From the NCBI GenBank assembly GCA_002418775.1, contig DIEU01000058.1:24359-88358 (forward strand): a DNA stretch of 64,000 nt, in the 5' to 3' direction. This document shows, piece after piece, positions 7,577 to 16,629 of this stretch; the stretch's first letter is position 1, and each line of letters opens with the position of its first letter. Made by a program: the position numbers and the translations under genes. The notes beneath the pieces were generated by a model, which had not been told where the DNA came from, did not search any database, and was given only the letters and a program-made list of their open reading frames with translations. Source of the DNA: Firmicutes bacterium UBA5766 (GTDB lineage Bacteria; Bacillota; Desulfotomaculia; Desulfotomaculales; Nap2-2B).

Positions 7577-7607
7577 TAGTATATAACAAGGGAAAGATGG
7601 TTATTCA
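7577..7607 (-). promoter_or_regulatory. Candidate sigma-G promoter of spoVT
   Basis: TGAATA (7602-7607) and TATACTA (7577-7583) are separated by 18 bp on the minus strand. This is close to the sigma-G pattern (TGNATA, 17-18 bp, CATACTA). The start codon is about 50 bases downstream. spoVT is known to be sigma-G controlled in B. subtilis. Confidence 0.6.
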
Positions 7608-7745
7608 TTTTTTACCAATACCTACGAAATAATTTTCAGGTTTCGGAAAAATCCAATGTTATTCGCTTTTAAGCAACTTCTATCCATATTCTAAATTATC
7701 CCTTTAGGTCAGGCAAGCTTTTATTTAGCAGGCTTCTTTTAAGGT

Positions 7746-10700
7746 TTACAAAAGGCGGCGCAGAAAGTCCTCAATAAAAGCCAGGTAACTGACAGGGTCC
7801 AAAGGAGAAATCCTCGTTTTCAACCTGATTTCAAATCCGTCGGAGTTGCTGAATTTGACCTGATTTTGATAATGGCGGACAATATCGACCAGTTTTTCAC
7901 CGCTTAAGGAGTGCTGGCCGTGAAACTGCATCCGGTAGCCGCCTGCATGTCCGGTAAGGTTTTTTACCCCAACCTGACTGGCCAGAGCTTTGGACCTCGC
8001 GATCATTAAAAGGTTGCGCACCGGCTCCGGCTGATCCCCGTAACGGTCAACCAGTTCTTCCTCCAGGTCCAGCGCCTCATCCTCCCTGCGGAAGGAGGCC
8101 AGACGGCGGTATAGATCAATTTTTTGATCGGGGTCAGGAACATAGCTGCCCGGAATATAAGCCTCAACAGGCATTTCTACGGAGGTGTCAACCGGACGAA
8201 CGACAGTTTCACCTTTGGCTTCCAGGACAGCCTCTTCCAGCAAACGGCAGTAAAGTTCAAATCCGACTGCAGCGATATGGCCGTGCTGTTCAGGCCCAAG
8301 CAAATTTCCTGCGCCGCGGATTTCCAAATCCTTCATGGCTATTTTATAACCGGAACCAAACTCTGTAAACTCACGAATCGCCGCCAGCCTTTTTTCCGCC
8401 ACTTCGGAAATAATCCGGTTCCTGGGAAAAGTAAAGTAAGCATAGGCCAGTTTGTTTGACCTGCCCACTCTCCCGCGAAGCTGGTATAACTGGGCAAGAC
8501 CGAGATTTTGCGCATCCTTGACAATCAGTGTATTTACATTCGATATATCCATCCCGTTTTCAATAATCGTTGTACAGACTAAAACATCATATTCGTAATT
8601 AACGAAATCAAACATAACCTGCTCCAGTTCATCTTCACGCATCTGACCGTGGGCAACGGTGATCCTTGCCTCGGGAACAAGCCCCTGCAGCCAACAGGCG
8701 ACGCTGTCAAGGTCGACAATCCTGTTGTGGACAAAATAAACCTGGCCCCGGCGTCCAATTTCCCTGCGGATTGCCTCCCTGATCAGCACGGCGTCTTCTT
8801 CAAGGACATAGGTCTGAACAGGAAAACGGTTCTCGGGCGGGGTCTGAATCAGACTTGTGTCACGCACGCCAACCATCGACATATGCAGGGTGCGGGGAAT
8901 TGGAGTAGCTGTCAGGGTAAGCACATCAACATTTTCCTTTATTTTCTTGAGCCTTTCTTTATGAGCAACCCCAAAACGCTGCTCTTCATCAACTACAACC
9001 AGGCCCAAATCTTTGAAAACAATGTCTTCCTGAACGAGGCGGTGAGTGCCGATGACTATATCCACCTTACCGGAGCTTAAATCGGAAATTACCTGCCTTT
9101 GTTCCTGGGCGGAACGAAACCTGCTGAGCATTTCAACTGAAACCGGAAAACCGTTGAAACGATCCGTAAAGGTATTGTAGTGCTGCTGGGCAAGAATAGT
9201 AGTAGGGACCAGTACGGCAACCTGCTTTCCCTCCGTGACAGCCTTGAAGGCGGCCCTTAAAGCAACCTCTGTTTTACCGTAGCCGACATCACCGCATAGC
9301 AATCTGTCCATCGGCCTTACTTTTTCCATATCAGCTTTAACTTCCTCAACGGTCCTCAGCTGATCGGGGGTCTCTTCATAAGGAAAAGAAGCCTCAAATT
9401 CGCGCTGCCAAACAGTGTCAGGATTAAAAGCATACCCGGGCAGTTTTTGGCGGGCGGCGTATAAAGCCAGCAGTTCCCCCGCCATTTCACGAACAGCTTC
9501 TTTTACCCTGCCCTTGACACGAGACCACTCGCTCCCACCCAAACGTGACAACCGGGGAATCTCCGCTTCCGCGCCAAGGTATTTTTGGACGAGGCCTACC
9601 TGATCCGTCGGCACATACAGCCTGTCTTCCCCAGCGTACTGAACAAGCAGGTACTCCTTTTGAATACTCTCTATTTCCAGGGAGACTATTCCCTGGTAAC
9701 GGCCGATTCCATGATTTTGATGAACCACAAAATCGCCGATCTTTAAATCGGCAAACGATTCCAGGTGTTTTGAGCGCCGTGGCCGCTCCCTTTGATTTTT
9801 CACCGGGCGGCTGAAAATTTCTTTTTCCGTAATCACCACCAGGTTACAGGAAATAAACTCAAATCCCTCTTTTAAAGCGCCTGTTGTTAGAACAACCTGT
9901 CCGGACTTTAATTCCTGATTCAGGTCTTCTGTTGTAAAGGGGTTAATTCCGGCGTCAATTAAGGATTCCTGCAGATGGAGGGCGCGTTTTTTGCCTCCAA
10001 TTACCAGGACAATTAAGTAGTTCATTTTAATAAAATGTTTTATTTCCTCAAAAAGAGTTTCCAAATGCCCGTGAAAAACCCTTTTGCTCCTTGCAGTAAA
10101 AGACACAATGTTTTGGAAAATCACGTCCTGTGATTGCCTTTGCAGCAAAAACAGGCAGATAATCCGGAAACGGCTTAAAGCCTCCTCAATATAGCGCCAG
10201 TCAACGTAACCGCCGGACTGCATGGAAAGAACCTTTCCGTTCATCATCAGTTCCGTATAGATCTGTTCCCGTTCCTTGCCGATACTTTCAACAATTTCTT
10301 TTATTCTTACCGGATCATCCACGAAGACTGGACAGTCTGCGGGCAAATAATCAAACAGAGTTACAGGCCGGGGGTAAAAATAGGGCAGCAACTGCTCCCA
10401 TCCCGGTGAATAAAATCCCTCCTGCAGTTGCAGGATAATTGCTTCAGCAAACTCAACGAGGTTATCGCCCGCTTCACTGGAACCGGCCCGCTTAGGTTTG
10501 TTCAACTGGTTCTGATAATCAGCTTCTATCCTTTTTAACGCCGCTGCCCTGATTTCCTTATTGGATACCAATTCCCTGGCGGTAAAGAAGGTTATTTCCT
10601 GAACGTTCTCTTCAGACCTCTGAGATTCCTCATCGAAAAACCTGATTGAATCCACTTCTTCGTCAAAAAATTCTATCCTGAAAGGACGCTTAAAATTTAA

Positions 10701-11255
10701 GGGAAATATATCAATAATACCGCCCCTGCTGCTGAATTGACCCCTTCCCTCAACCAAATCAACATATTCATAACCAAAGTCTAAAAGCCTGAGCTTGAGT
10801 TCCCTCAAATCAACCTTTTCCCCAACTTTTATACGGATTTTTGTATTCAGGAAAACATCCGGCGGGGACAGCCTTCTCAGCAGGGCTTCGATTGGGGAAA
10901 CAACAATCACGTTATCTCCCCCGCCCAATGCTCCCAGAACCTCCAGCCTCCGGGAAGGCGCCTCCTGGTCGTGGGCCAGAACCTGAAAGGGCAGCAACTG
11001 CCAGGTAGGGAAATAGCAAATCCTGCTTTCGGGTAAGAAAGCAGCAAGTTCATCAACCAGGGCAATCGCTTCGGCGTCCCCGGGCGTCACAACCAGTACC
11101 GGGACATTCCGCCGGCGTGCAATTCCCCCGATCAAGAAACTTCGCTGGGAACCCGACAGACCAATAACCGCTTGACGTTTAAGTTGCTTGTCCAGACCCT
11201 GGCTTAATCTCTTAAATTGATCCGTTTGCATTAAAGGTTGGAATAATCCCTGCAT
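7746..11255 (-). CDS. mfd: Transcription-repair coupling factor Mfd
   Basis: This 1169-residue protein is the full length for Mfd, which removes RNA polymerase stalled at DNA lesions and recruits UvrA. The N-terminal third is the degenerate UvrB-like module. The CarD-like RNA-polymerase interaction domain lies near 500-570 (GDFVVHQNHGIGRYQGI). The RecG-like translocase follows, with Walker A GDVGYGKTE, the DEEQ box (VVVDEEQRFGV) and LTATPIPRTL. The TRCF C-terminal domain follows. The ATG at 11255 has a GGAAGGGAA site. It is the first gene of the mfd-spoVT-yabN block. A 361-base gap separates it from the divergent purC-like gene. Confidence 0.97.
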   Translation of the reverse strand: MQGLFQPLMQTDQFKRLSQGLDKQLKRQAVIGLSGSQRSFLIGGIARRRNVPVLVVTPGDAEAIALVDELAAFLPESRICYFPTWQLLPFQVLAHDQEAPSRRLEVLGALGGGDNVIVVSPIEALLRRLSPPDVFLNTKIRIKVGEKVDLRELKLRLLDFGYEYVDLVEGRGQFSSRGGIIDIFPLNFKRPFRIEFFDEEVDSIRFFDEESQRSEENVQEITFFTARELVSNKEIRAAALKRIEADYQNQLNKPKRAGSSEAGDNLVEFAEAIILQLQEGFYSPGWEQLLPYFYPRPVTLFDYLPADCPVFVDDPVRIKEIVESIGKEREQIYTELMMNGKVLSMQSGGYVDWRYIEEALSRFRIICLFLLQRQSQDVIFQNIVSFTARSKRVFHGHLETLFEEIKHFIKMNYLIVLVIGGKKRALHLQESLIDAGINPFTTEDLNQELKSGQVVLTTGALKEGFEFISCNLVVITEKEIFSRPVKNQRERPRRSKHLESFADLKIGDFVVHQNHGIGRYQGIVSLEIESIQKEYLLVQYAGEDRLYVPTDQVGLVQKYLGAEAEIPRLSRLGGSEWSRVKGRVKEAVREMAGELLALYAARQKLPGYAFNPDTVWQREFEASFPYEETPDQLRTVEEVKADMEKVRPMDRLLCGDVGYGKTEVALRAAFKAVTEGKQVAVLVPTTILAQQHYNTFTDRFNGFPVSVEMLSRFRSAQEQRQVISDLSSGKVDIVIGTHRLVQEDIVFKDLGLVVVDEEQRFGVAHKERLKKIKENVDVLTLTATPIPRTLHMSMVGVRDTSLIQTPPENRFPVQTYVLEEDAVLIREAIRREIGRRGQVYFVHNRIVDLDSVACWLQGLVPEARITVAHGQMREDELEQVMFDFVNYEYDVLVCTTIIENGMDISNVNTLIVKDAQNLGLAQLYQLRGRVGRSNKLAYAYFTFPRNRIISEVAEKRLAAIREFTEFGSGYKIAMKDLEIRGAGNLLGPEQHGHIAAVGFELYCRLLEEAVLEAKGETVVRPVDTSVEMPVEAYIPGSYVPDPDQKIDLYRRLASFRREDEALDLEEELVDRYGDQPEPVRNLLMIARSKALASQVGVKNLTGHAGGYRMQFHGQHSLSGEKLVDIVRHYQNQVKFSNSDGFEIRLKTRISPLDPVSYLAFIEDFLRRLL

Positions 11256-11616
11256 TTGATTCCCTTCCGGTGTGAAAAGGCATTATTAAAGGAGCTTTAG
11301 CAGGCTTCACTAAAGAGCACGCGCCAAAACAAGGACAAAGAAGTATTTATCCCTTAGCTATACTATAAACTATATTACAAACAGTATAAAAAGTGACCTG
11401 AATCTTAACCAATTTTATCTTGCGCTTCACCTGCAAGTCAAGAAAAAAGCCCCGAATTGTTTATTTATGGTATATTCCTACAAATCAGGCTGTATTTATA
11501 TATTATCGGTAAATTCTACCTGCTTTATACCGTGTTGCGCCTTACAGATTTGTTTGACTTAAATAAGCGCTTCTGATACCATCAGGTAATAGACTTTTCG
11601 GAATGAGGTGTAGATT
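11256..11616. other. Intergenic region between mfd and the purC-like gene
   Basis: This is a 361-base divergent gap without an ORF worth calling. It is A+T-rich around 11340-11400, with overlapping ACTATA/TATAGT motifs that probably include the mfd promoter, but I cannot fix a -35. The only promoter I would name is the plus-strand one at 11554-11582. Confidence 0.5.
11554..11582 (+). promoter_or_regulatory. Weak promoter candidate for the purC-like gene
   Basis: TTGACT (11554-11559), 17 bp, TACCAT (11577-11582). The -35 is good and the -10 matches four of six. The -10 lies in a short dyad (CTGAT ACC ATCAG). The start codon is 35 bases downstream. Confidence 0.4.
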
Positions 11617-12639
11617 TTGGGCAGTGTGAAGGACCTTACAGTTTGTACGCCGGCTGTTAAAGACCGCAGCGGAACCGGCATTTTCTCATTTTCAGACCGG
11701 TACTCTGTTTTTGACTGGGGGGAAATGCCGGATCAAATCGAAAACAAAGGCGCTTCCCTTTGCCTTGTAAGCGCATATTTTTTTGAACGGCTTCAGGAAA
11801 AGGGAATCAAAACACACTATCTTGGGGTTATTGAAAATGGAGAGACAAAAAGGCTGTCCGAACTGTCCGGTCCGTCTAATTCCATGAAAGTAAGCCTGCT
11901 CAGGGTTATCGAACCCACAATAAAAAATAACGAATATGATTATTCGGCTTACCGTTTGGAAGGAGCCAATTTTCTTATCCCCCTGGAAATAATCTACCGG
12001 CGTTCACTGCCGGAAGGTTCCAGCGTGTTTAAAAGGATTAAGGAAGGCGGCTTAAAACCTGAAGACCTCGGATTGAAAGACACGCCCGCGCCTGGCACGG
12101 TCCTCGAAAAACCTTTCCTTGACGTTTCGACCAAACTGGAGTCAAGCGACCGCTATATCGACTGGAACACGGCAATGAAGATTGCCGGCCTGGATAATCA
12201 AGAAATTGAAGATATAAAGAGAATAACCGTTTACATAAGTGAACTGATCACTCAAGAAGCAGGCAGGCTGGGACTAAATAATGAAGATGGAAAAATCGAA
12301 ATCGGATTTGATGAAAATAGAAAACTAACTATTGTTGATGTAATGGGCACGCTGGATGAATGCCGCTTTACTTTTCAGGGAGTTCCCGTCAGCAAAGAAA
12401 TAGCCAGGATTTATTACAGGAACACGGACTGGTACCGGCGCATTGAAGAAGCCAAGAAAAGAAATAGCATAACCTGGAAAGATGATTTTCAGGTTATGCC
12501 TCCAAAACTACCGGCAAGGCTGAAAGACCTTATCGGGCTGCTTTACTGCGCCTACGCCAATGAAATAACAGGCAGGGAGTGGTTCGCAAACATTCCTCCC
12601 TTAAAGGAGATCGTCCGCGAGGCAAGCGAATTTATTTAA
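11617..12639 (+). CDS. SAICAR synthase (PurC)-like protein
   Basis: The 340-residue sequence resembles the SAICAR synthetase fold. It has DRYSVFDWGEMPD near 27-39 (compare the DRISAYD-type nucleotide loop), a conserved RLEGANFLIPLEIIYRR segment (compare PLEVVVRN) with EGSSVFKR following, and a late KIEIGFD...VDVMGTLDECRF stretch matching the IDFKLEFG / DEISPDTCR region. PurC joins CAIR and aspartate in purine synthesis. The protein is about 100 residues longer than typical bacterial PurC, and no other pur gene is nearby, so a diverged or specialised role is possible. It starts at a TTG (11617) with GAGGTG seven bases ahead. Its neighbour sigK, 68 bases on, has its own leader. Confidence 0.7.
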   Translation: MGSVKDLTVCTPAVKDRSGTGIFSFSDRYSVFDWGEMPDQIENKGASLCLVSAYFFERLQEKGIKTHYLGVIENGETKRLSELSGPSNSMKVSLLRVIEPTIKNNEYDYSAYRLEGANFLIPLEIIYRRSLPEGSSVFKRIKEGGLKPEDLGLKDTPAPGTVLEKPFLDVSTKLESSDRYIDWNTAMKIAGLDNQEIEDIKRITVYISELITQEAGRLGLNNEDGKIEIGFDENRKLTIVDVMGTLDECRFTFQGVPVSKEIARIYYRNTDWYRRIEEAKKRNSITWKDDFQVMPPKLPARLKDLIGLLYCAYANEITGREWFANIPPLKEIVREASEFI

Positions 12640-12678
12640 AAAATATTATCCGGACAGACACTCTTTTAAAGCCATCTC

Positions 12679-12710
12679 CATAATATTAAATGCATTTTAA
12701 TATTTTATGG
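12679..12710 (+). promoter_or_regulatory. Inverted repeat overlapping the sigK ribosome binding region
   Basis: CCATAATATTAAA and TTTTAATATTTTATGG form a near-perfect A+T-rich dyad centred on TGCA. Its right arm ends inside the GGGAGGTGG site of sigK. It contains CATAATAT, similar to a sigma-E/sigma-K -10. It could be a regulator site or a hairpin that masks the ribosome binding site. Confidence 0.45.
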
Positions 12711-12721
12711 GAGGTGGCATA

Positions 12722-13429
12722 GTGCTACCAGGCTTATGGACCTTGGCAGTTCTGTCGTTAGTAAATGGTCTTTTGCTGCTGGTATCATACATTGCCAACA
12801 ATACTTTTCCTCAGCCTCTTTCCGAAGAAGAGGAAAAGAAATGCCTGGTTCAACTTACCAAAGGAAGCGAGGAGGCAAGAAACAAGCTCACTGAACACAA
12901 CCTAAGGCTTGTAGCGCATATCGTAAAAAAATACGACAATACCGGTGAGGATTTAGACGACTTAATATCAATCGGGACAATAGGATTGATTAAGGCGATT
13001 AAAACATTCAACTCTTCAAAGGGAACACGTCTGGCAACCTATGCGGCGCGCTGCATCGATAATGAAATATTGATGCACCTGAGATTTATCAAGAAAGTAC
13101 GCTCGGAAGTTTCGCTTTATGACCCTATAGGGCTGGATAAGGAAGGAAACGAGATCACTTTAATTGATGTACTTGGTACTCACTCGGAAATTGTTGCTGA
13201 GACAGTAGAAAACCTTTTCGAGAGAAAAAGGCTGCTGGAAAAAGTATGCAAACTAAACAAAAGGGAAAAGAAAGTGCTGGAACTTCGCTTCGGCCTGGGA
13301 AGCGGCAGGCATGACACACAGCGTGAAATAGCCAAGAAACTTGGAATATCGCGATCGTATGTATCGCGAATTGAGAAACGTGCGTTGAGTAAATTAACAA
13401 AGGAATTTAACGCCGAGGGCTGCCAGTAA
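12722..13429 (+). CDS. sigK: Late mother-cell sigma factor SigK (pro-form)
   Basis: Sigma-K drives late mother-cell genes (coat, cortex, lysis). The product has an N-terminal hydrophobic pro-sequence ([19 protein letters not shown]) typical of pro-sigma-K, then the hallmark [13 protein letters not shown]. Region 2 follows ([53 protein letters not shown]). Region 4 holds the [22 protein letters not shown] choose the GTG at 12722 (235 residues) because GGGAGGTGG lies at the proper distance; an ATG at 12707 overlaps that site. The gene is uninterrupted, so there is no skin-type element here. A terminator follows at once, so it is monocistronic or ends the purC-like unit. Confidence 0.95.
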   Translation: MLPGLWTLAVLSLVNGLLLLVSYIANNTFPQPLSEEEEKKCLVQLTKGSEEARNKLTEHNLRLVAHIVKKYDNTGEDLDDLISIGTIGLIKAIKTFNSSKGTRLATYAARCIDNEILMHLRFIKKVRSEVSLYDPIGLDKEGNEITLIDVLGTHSEIVAETVENLFERKRLLEKVCKLNKREKKVLELRFGLGSGRHDTQREIAKKLGISRSYVSRIEKRALSKLTKEFNAEGCQ

Positions 13430-13446
13430 AGCAGCCCTTTGTTTTA
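13417..13446 (+). terminator. Intrinsic terminator of sigK
   Basis: GGGCTGC (13417-13423) pairs with GCAGCCC (13431-13437) across a seven-base loop that contains the sigK stop codon. TTTGTTTT follows. Confidence 0.9.
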
Positions 13447-13458
13447 TAAAATCCTTTT

Positions 13459-14832
13459 TTATGGGGCCTGATGGCTGATCTTCTTATTGCTTTTTTCGTT
13501 TAAGCCGCTTGCCGTCTCTCCGCCAATAGCCACGGGGATAGTCTGCAGAATAATCTTTAAATCCAGTACCGGAGAATAATGCCGTATATAGTAAAGGTCG
13601 AACCTTAATTTGTCTTCCGCTGAAGTGGTATACTTTCCAAAAACCTGAGCCATTCCTGTAAGACCAGGTTTTACAAGATAACGGTACTGATAATCCGGCA
13701 ATTCGTTGACAAACTGTTCAACGAAGAAGGATCTTTCCGGCCTTGGCCCCACGATGCTCATATCTCCTTTAATAACATTTAATAATTGAGGCAGTTCATC
13801 CAGCCGGGTAGACCTTAAAAATTTACCCGCACGGGTTATCCGGGGATCCTTTTCAGCCGATAAAACGGGCCCGGTGTGTTTCTCTGCATCGTGAACCATA
13901 GTGCGAAACTTATACAGTAAAAATGGTTTCCCTTTCAGTCCTATCCGCTCCTGTATATAGAACACCGGCCCCGGAGAACTCACCGCAACAACAACAACGC
14001 AGGCGACCAGAACCGGTGCCATGATAATAAAGCATAATAACGCGAAAAATAAGTCAGTCCCTCTTTTTGCAGCCTTCTGCAATATTGATAACCGAATGTC
14101 CCGAACCTCGACAACAGGCAGGTCATTAAGCTGGAGCATGCTGCCGCGGCTAAGCATTATATCATACAGGTCCGGCACTAGAAAAGCTTCCCGGCGCGCT
14201 TCCAGGCAAGCTGTCAAAACTTTGGCCTTGATCTCCCGGGAAATCAAGGGTGAAAGTAAAACTGCGTTAGCCTTCTTTAGCAAAACTGGAAGCTGATCAA
14301 TATCTTCCGGTGAAATCACCTGCTGAATTCCAAACCAGGACCCTGGCGGGCAGACCAACTTTTCAAGCATCCCCGGAACTTCCAGGTCGCGTCCGATAAC
14401 CAGCAACTCCTGCCGCCCGTATAACCAGCGTTCGAAATACCAAAAGAGATACCTCCAGACACAGATTAGCAGCGCCTGGATGAACATAGCCAGGATTAAC
14501 ACACTGCGCGGAAAGGCAAAACCACGAAACCAGAAAGTAAGCGCCATGGTTATTATCATAACACCAGCTATACCGGTAACGACCCCCCCGATCATGGATA
14601 AGGGTCCGTTCCGACGCCCCCGGTATAGGCCCAGCCCGCCGAACAGAACCAGGGTTGCCGTTCCAATCCAGGGGAAAACTCTGATGAACGGCTGCCAGTT
14701 AAATACCGGCACTTCAACAGGGAAGCGAATGACAAAAGCAAGAAAGTACCCCAGGAAAACCAGCAGCAAATCTCCGGCGGCCAGCAGATAAGGCAGAAAA
14801 GGTTTTAGTATTCGCATTTTAAACATATTCAT
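13459..14832 (-). CDS. Polyprenyl glycosylphosphotransferase (exopolysaccharide initiation)
   Basis: This is a 457-residue membrane enzyme that moves a sugar-1-phosphate to undecaprenyl phosphate, the first step of exopolysaccharide or O-antigen building. The N-terminal half has four membrane helices (about residues 9-30, 45-68, 78-100 and 106-130) and a soluble CoA-binding-like linker. Another helix (about 255-280) leads into the catalytic bacterial sugar transferase domain, with YKFRTMVHDAEKHTG, TRLDELPQLLNVIKGDMS and IVGPRPER. The length fits the WbaP/CpsE class. It stands with a glycosyltransferase and an O-antigen ligase on the same strand, so they likely build one polymer. The sugar cannot be read from sequence. 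A weak ATG context leaves the start slightly uncertain. Confidence 0.9.
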   Translation of the reverse strand: MNMFKMRILKPFLPYLLAAGDLLLVFLGYFLAFVIRFPVEVPVFNWQPFIRVFPWIGTATLVLFGGLGLYRGRRNGPLSMIGGVVTGIAGVMIITMALTFWFRGFAFPRSVLILAMFIQALLICVWRYLFWYFERWLYGRQELLVIGRDLEVPGMLEKLVCPPGSWFGIQQVISPEDIDQLPVLLKKANAVLLSPLISREIKAKVLTACLEARREAFLVPDLYDIMLSRGSMLQLNDLPVVEVRDIRLSILQKAAKRGTDLFFALLCFIIMAPVLVACVVVVAVSSPGPVFYIQERIGLKGKPFLLYKFRTMVHDAEKHTGPVLSAEKDPRITRAGKFLRSTRLDELPQLLNVIKGDMSIVGPRPERSFFVEQFVNELPDYQYRYLVKPGLTGMAQVFGKYTTSAEDKLRFDLYYIRHYSPVLDLKIILQTIPVAIGGETASGLNEKSNKKISHQAP

Positions 14833-14918
14833 AACTAGAGTTATTTTAACTTATGCAGGCGGGAATCTTAAGTTAATTTATCCTGAAAATTATTATCCTG
14901 AAAATAACTACCCTACCT

Positions 14919-15359
14919 TTATGTCTCGATAAGGTCCTTTTTTCTAATGATCGGCCATATCTTCTGCCCGTAGATCACCTTTTCCGGTTCATCAGCTTCC
15001 TCTAAGTAATTCGTCAGGGACCACCACGCTGATCTGGAAACACGTGTGTCTTCAGGCCATCTCAGGGTGATATAAGGCACATCTCCAATTAGAATTATCG
15101 GCCCGTCCGGAAGTTCAACATCTCTTCCATCGGCTAACAGGATTCTTAATGTCTCGTTCTCCGGAACAACCCCAGCCATGACAAAAGGTGTTTCTTCAAC
15201 CTCCACAGGCATGGATTCGTTGCCCAGGCAGACCAGAAAACCGCCATTTTCATCTTTTTGCAGATTTTCCGCAAAAAGCATCAATATTTTGCGGTGTATT
15301 ATAGGATTATAATCAGCATACCAGGTTCCTTCCTTATCAATACGCAACACAGATACCAT
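14919..15359 (-). CDS. DUF1285-like protein of unknown function
   Basis: This 146-residue soluble protein has no signal peptide or membrane segment. Its pattern (RIDKEGTWYADYNPIIHRKI, then LFAENLQKDENGGFLVCLGN, then VEVEETPFVMAGV and a DGRDVELPDG strand) resembles the DUF1285 family: a W-Y motif near the start, an I-R-x-I-L-x-L-F helix and a VE-x-TPF strand. The family has no established biochemical role that I can name. The gene sits inside the exopolysaccharide group, but a functional link is only suggested by position. The ATG at 15359 has a GGTGAT site. The C-terminus (YGQKIWPIIRKKDLIET) looks complete. Confidence 0.7.
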   Translation of the reverse strand: MVSVLRIDKEGTWYADYNPIIHRKILMLFAENLQKDENGGFLVCLGNESMPVEVEETPFVMAGVVPENETLRILLADGRDVELPDGPIILIGDVPYITLRWPEDTRVSRSAWWSLTNYLEEADEPEKVIYGQKIWPIIRKKDLIET

Positions 15360-15402
15360 TTTATCACCCGTTCTTTCTACCCTGAAAATTAACTTGCTTT
15401 AA

Positions 15403-15423
15403 GGAGGTCAACTGCCTACGTTT
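15403..15423. repeat. 21-bp dispersed repeat, copy 1
   Basis: The segment from GGAGGTCAACTG to CTACGTTT is identical, in inverted orientation, to 55418-55438, about 40 kb away. This copy is intergenic and just touches the glycosyltransferase stop codon. Confidence 0.75.
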
Positions 15424-16553
15424 TAAGAATTGTGGTAAAGCAGTTTGTAATCCTGTACCATACGGGCAAGCGAAAAGTCGCTTTTTGCCTTATGATACCC
15501 TGAAATGCCTAGTTGTTTGCGCAATTCAGGATCTTCCAACAGCCTAATCAGCTTTTTTAAGGCCTGTTTTCTATCTCCGGGGTCAACTAAAAATCCTGTT
15601 TCTCCGTCCGCAACCAACTCCGGAATACCCCCGATAATATTGGCCAAAACCGGCAGTCTGTTTAACATAGCCTCTATTATAGTCAGCGGCAGCCCTTCCC
15701 AGAGTGAAAACAGGCAGAATACATCAAAATCCCCCATTAAAGAAGCGGCGTTTTCCCTGCTTCCCAGGAGGAAAACTCGCTTCTGCAAACATTTTAAGTT
15801 TATGTAGTCCTCACACTCATTTTTCAAGGGTCCGTCCCCGATTAGGACAAAATATATGTTTGGTCTGCTGCCGGCAGATAACAAATCAGCCGCTAACTCC
15901 AGAAAATAAAGTGGGTTTTTTTGTGCGCTCAACCTGCAGACAGTTCCAACCAGAAGATCATCGGCGCTTAGGCCCAGTTCAGCCCTCAGTAAACCCGTAT
16001 TTAAAAAACCGTAACAGGGGACTCCATTATATATAACAGTCAATTTTGAAGGAGCTATACGTCTCCTTATACCCCAATTGAAATCCGCTTTTGATACACA
16101 GACCAGGTTTGAGCTTATAACTGCGGCCGCTTTTTCCGCCGCCGTATAAATAAATTGCTTTAACCTGCCCTGTTCCGGAGTAATCCCCCAACCGTGAACG
16201 GTAAAAAGTATTTTCCTTGTCCCGGCCAGAAAAGCCGCCGCCCTGCCAAGTATACCCGCTTTCGAACTGTGGCAGTGGACTATGTCAAAGCTACTTCCGG
16301 CCATCAACCGGTTAAGTTTCCATAGAGCGCTCAGATCATTCAATAAAGAAACTCTGCGGCGCAGTTGGGGAAGCTCGACAATTTTTACTGTATCAAGCTC
16401 TTTTAACCATTTAACCAGTTCTCCTCCAGGACTGCAGGCCACTGTAATTTCAAAATTATCCTGAAAAAGGCTGCTGACTAGATAATAAAGTATTTTTTGC
16501 GCACCGCCAAGTTCTGAAAGGGTGATCACATAAAGTATTTTTATCTTTTTCAA
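15423..16553 (-). CDS. Family 4 glycosyltransferase
   Basis: This 376-residue GT-B fold glycosyltransferase has the N-terminal acceptor lobe opening ILYVITLSELGGAQKILYYL (GGAQ motif) and HCHSSKAGILGRAAAFLAG (common in this subfamily). The C-terminal nucleotide-sugar lobe has VGTVCRLSAQKNP, VLIGDGPLKN and the EX7E motif FSLWEGLPLTIIEAM. Expected role: transfer of a sugar from a nucleotide donor to a lipid-linked acceptor on the inner face of the membrane, probably in the same pathway as the adjacent transferase and ligase. It starts at a TTG (16553) behind GGAGG. It is closely related in motif pattern to the glycosyltransferase at 39105-40244. Confidence 0.9.
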   Translation of the reverse strand: MKKIKILYVITLSELGGAQKILYYLVSSLFQDNFEITVACSPGGELVKWLKELDTVKIVELPQLRRRVSLLNDLSALWKLNRLMAGSSFDIVHCHSSKAGILGRAAAFLAGTRKILFTVHGWGITPEQGRLKQFIYTAAEKAAAVISSNLVCVSKADFNWGIRRRIAPSKLTVIYNGVPCYGFLNTGLLRAELGLSADDLLVGTVCRLSAQKNPLYFLELAADLLSAGSRPNIYFVLIGDGPLKNECEDYINLKCLQKRVFLLGSRENAASLMGDFDVFCLFSLWEGLPLTIIEAMLNRLPVLANIIGGIPELVADGETGFLVDPGDRKQALKKLIRLLEDPELRKQLGISGYHKAKSDFSLARMVQDYKLLYHNS

Positions 16554-16629
16554 AAAGCCCCGGCCTCCAAGGCGGCTCCCTATATTATCTATATTTCTTC
16601 CCGGCCTGTTGCAGTATGTCGTCTGCCTG

